Below are positions 63,673-64,000 of a stretch of DNA of 64,000 nucleotides, one piece after another. Below the pieces are notes generated by a model. It saw only the letters and a program-made list of their open reading frames with translations. It was not told the DNA's origin and searched no databases. The stretch spans positions 434,001 through 498,000 of the forward strand of contig FPAN01000002.1 in assembly GCA_900116395.1 (NCBI GenBank), given 5' to 3'. Each line of letters opens with the position of its first letter. Position 1 is the first letter of the stretch. Position numbers and translations under genes: made by a program. Source of the stretch: Lachnospiraceae bacterium XBD2001 (GTDB taxonomy: Bacteria > Bacillota > Clostridia > Lachnospirales > Lachnospiraceae).

Positions 63673-63757
63673 GCGGAAGTGTCGGAACTGGCAGACGAGC
63701 AAGACTAAGGATCTTGTGGCTATTGCAGTCGTGTGGGTTCAAGTCCCATCTTCCGCA
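63673..63757 (+). tRNA. tRNA-Leu (anticodon AAG)
   Basis: Acceptor GCGGAAG/CTTCCGC, anticodon stem CAAGA/TCTTG with loop CTAAGGA (anticodon AAG, codon CUU), long variable arm, and T arm GTGGGTTCAAGTCCCAT are readable. CCA is not encoded. Confidence 0.93.
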
Positions 63758-63765
63758 CGAAACAA

Positions 63766-63796
63766 AGGATCAACTCGTAAGAGTTGGTCCTTTTTG
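63766..63796 (+). terminator. Intrinsic terminator of tRNA-Leu(AAG)
   Basis: AGGATCAACTC pairs with GAGTTGGTCCT with one wobble, followed by TTTT. Confidence 0.85.
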
Positions 63797-63800
63797 TTTT

Positions 63801-63961
63801 GTGCGGAAGATGGGACTCGCACTCGGAAAGACTGTGATATTTGCAGTCGAGTGGGGGGCGGTCGTCCAGTGGACGACCCTCGCGTAGCGAGGAGCACCGA
63901 CCGAGCCGGGAGGCGAGAATCAAGTCCCATCTTCTTTTTCCACCTCATCCCATCTTCCGCA
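63801..63961 (+). repeat. tRNA-Leu 3'-end copies with a GC-rich hairpin insert
   Basis: GTGCGGAAGATGGGACT (63801-63817) is an inverted copy of the tRNA 3' end. A degenerate direct copy follows: TTTGCAGTCGAGTGGG (63840-63855) resembles the tRNA segment ATTGCAGTCGTGTGGG, is interrupted by about 63 bp of hairpins (GGTCGTCC-AGT-GGACGACC and CCTCGC-GTA-GCGAGG), and resumes with TCAAGTCCCATCTTC. A last direct copy TCCCATCTTCCGCA is at 63948-63961. Confidence 0.65.
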
Positions 63962-64000
63962 TTGCACAGCTACAATGGTCCCTGGGGACGGGGACAGGGT

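Noticed and set aside
63633..63887. 84-residue frame across tRNA-Leu(AAG)
   Set aside because: It spans the promoter, tRNA and terminator; residues such as GFKSHLPH are the usual artefact of translated tRNA ends.

Overview
The window looks like a chromosomal segment of a Gram-positive anaerobe of the class Clostridia, most likely a Lachnospiraceae member. Support for this is gene content: a DUF5107/TPR protein, DUF5688, DUF3737 next to a MalY/PatB enzyme, a class B sortase, an AzlCD pair, many c-di-GMP proteins, and topoisomerase III with repeated C-terminal zinc modules. Genus and species cannot be read from the sequence. There is no rRNA, no phage structural gene, no transposase and no cas gene. 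Nearly all genes are on the + strand.

Layout. (1) 1-12.4 kb is a carbohydrate-utilisation locus: a partial AraC regulator, a divergent DUF5107/TPR protein, then a tight run of TetR regulator, GH2 glycosidase, an unassigned GT-B-like protein, a GPH sugar symporter and a GH36 alpha-galactosidase. (2) 12.4-20.7 kb is housekeeping (queH, argH, asd, tRNA-Thr) mixed with c-di-GMP enzymes. (3) 20.65-20.96 kb holds a probable type I toxin-antitoxin pair. (4) 21-31.6 kb has pepT, a P-loop protein with a broken Walker A motif, topB, a beta-helix transferase, DUF3737 and PatB. (5) 31.7-49.2 kb has enolase, a chemoreceptor, azlCD, mscL, FIST-GGDEF, trpS, PilZ, a purine-class riboswitch with a MATE pump, an XRE regulator, hisS-aspS and a hybrid kinase with a separate Hpt protein. 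(6) 49.2-64 kb has a flavin reductase, ilvE, a sortase B cell-surface locus, an RNA methyltransferase, a GGDEF-EAL protein, two tRNA-Leu genes, an editing deacylase, DUF3990, LUD, and small genes including a GNAT with an internal deletion.

The most unusual content is intergenic. Palindromes 35 bp long recur at a start-to-start distance of exactly 73 bp in arrays at 22.34-22.65, 35.98-36.67 and 43.27-43.81 kb. Three unrelated stem families (TCAGTAT/ATACTGA, GCATAG/CTATGC, TTAGTGA/TCACTAA) share this unit size, and the first two also share the 73-bp period, so the geometry is conserved while the sequence is not. The arrays at 36 and 43 kb lie next to about 125-bp multi-stem elements (E1-E3) built round a GTCAAGG/CCTTGAC core. 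A separate two-copy family (F1, F2) directly follows queH and ilvE and shows compensatory base changes. Both tRNA-Leu genes are followed by an inverted copy of their own 3' end. I know of no described system matching the 73-bp arrays; they are the best candidate for something new.

How the genes work together. The sugar locus imports and hydrolyses alpha- and beta-linked oligosaccharides. Five c-di-GMP proteins (HD-GYP, EAL, GGDEF, PilZ, GGDEF-EAL), the chemoreceptor and the hybrid kinase/Hpt relay suggest a strong signalling load. The sortase locus attaches at least one small surface protein.
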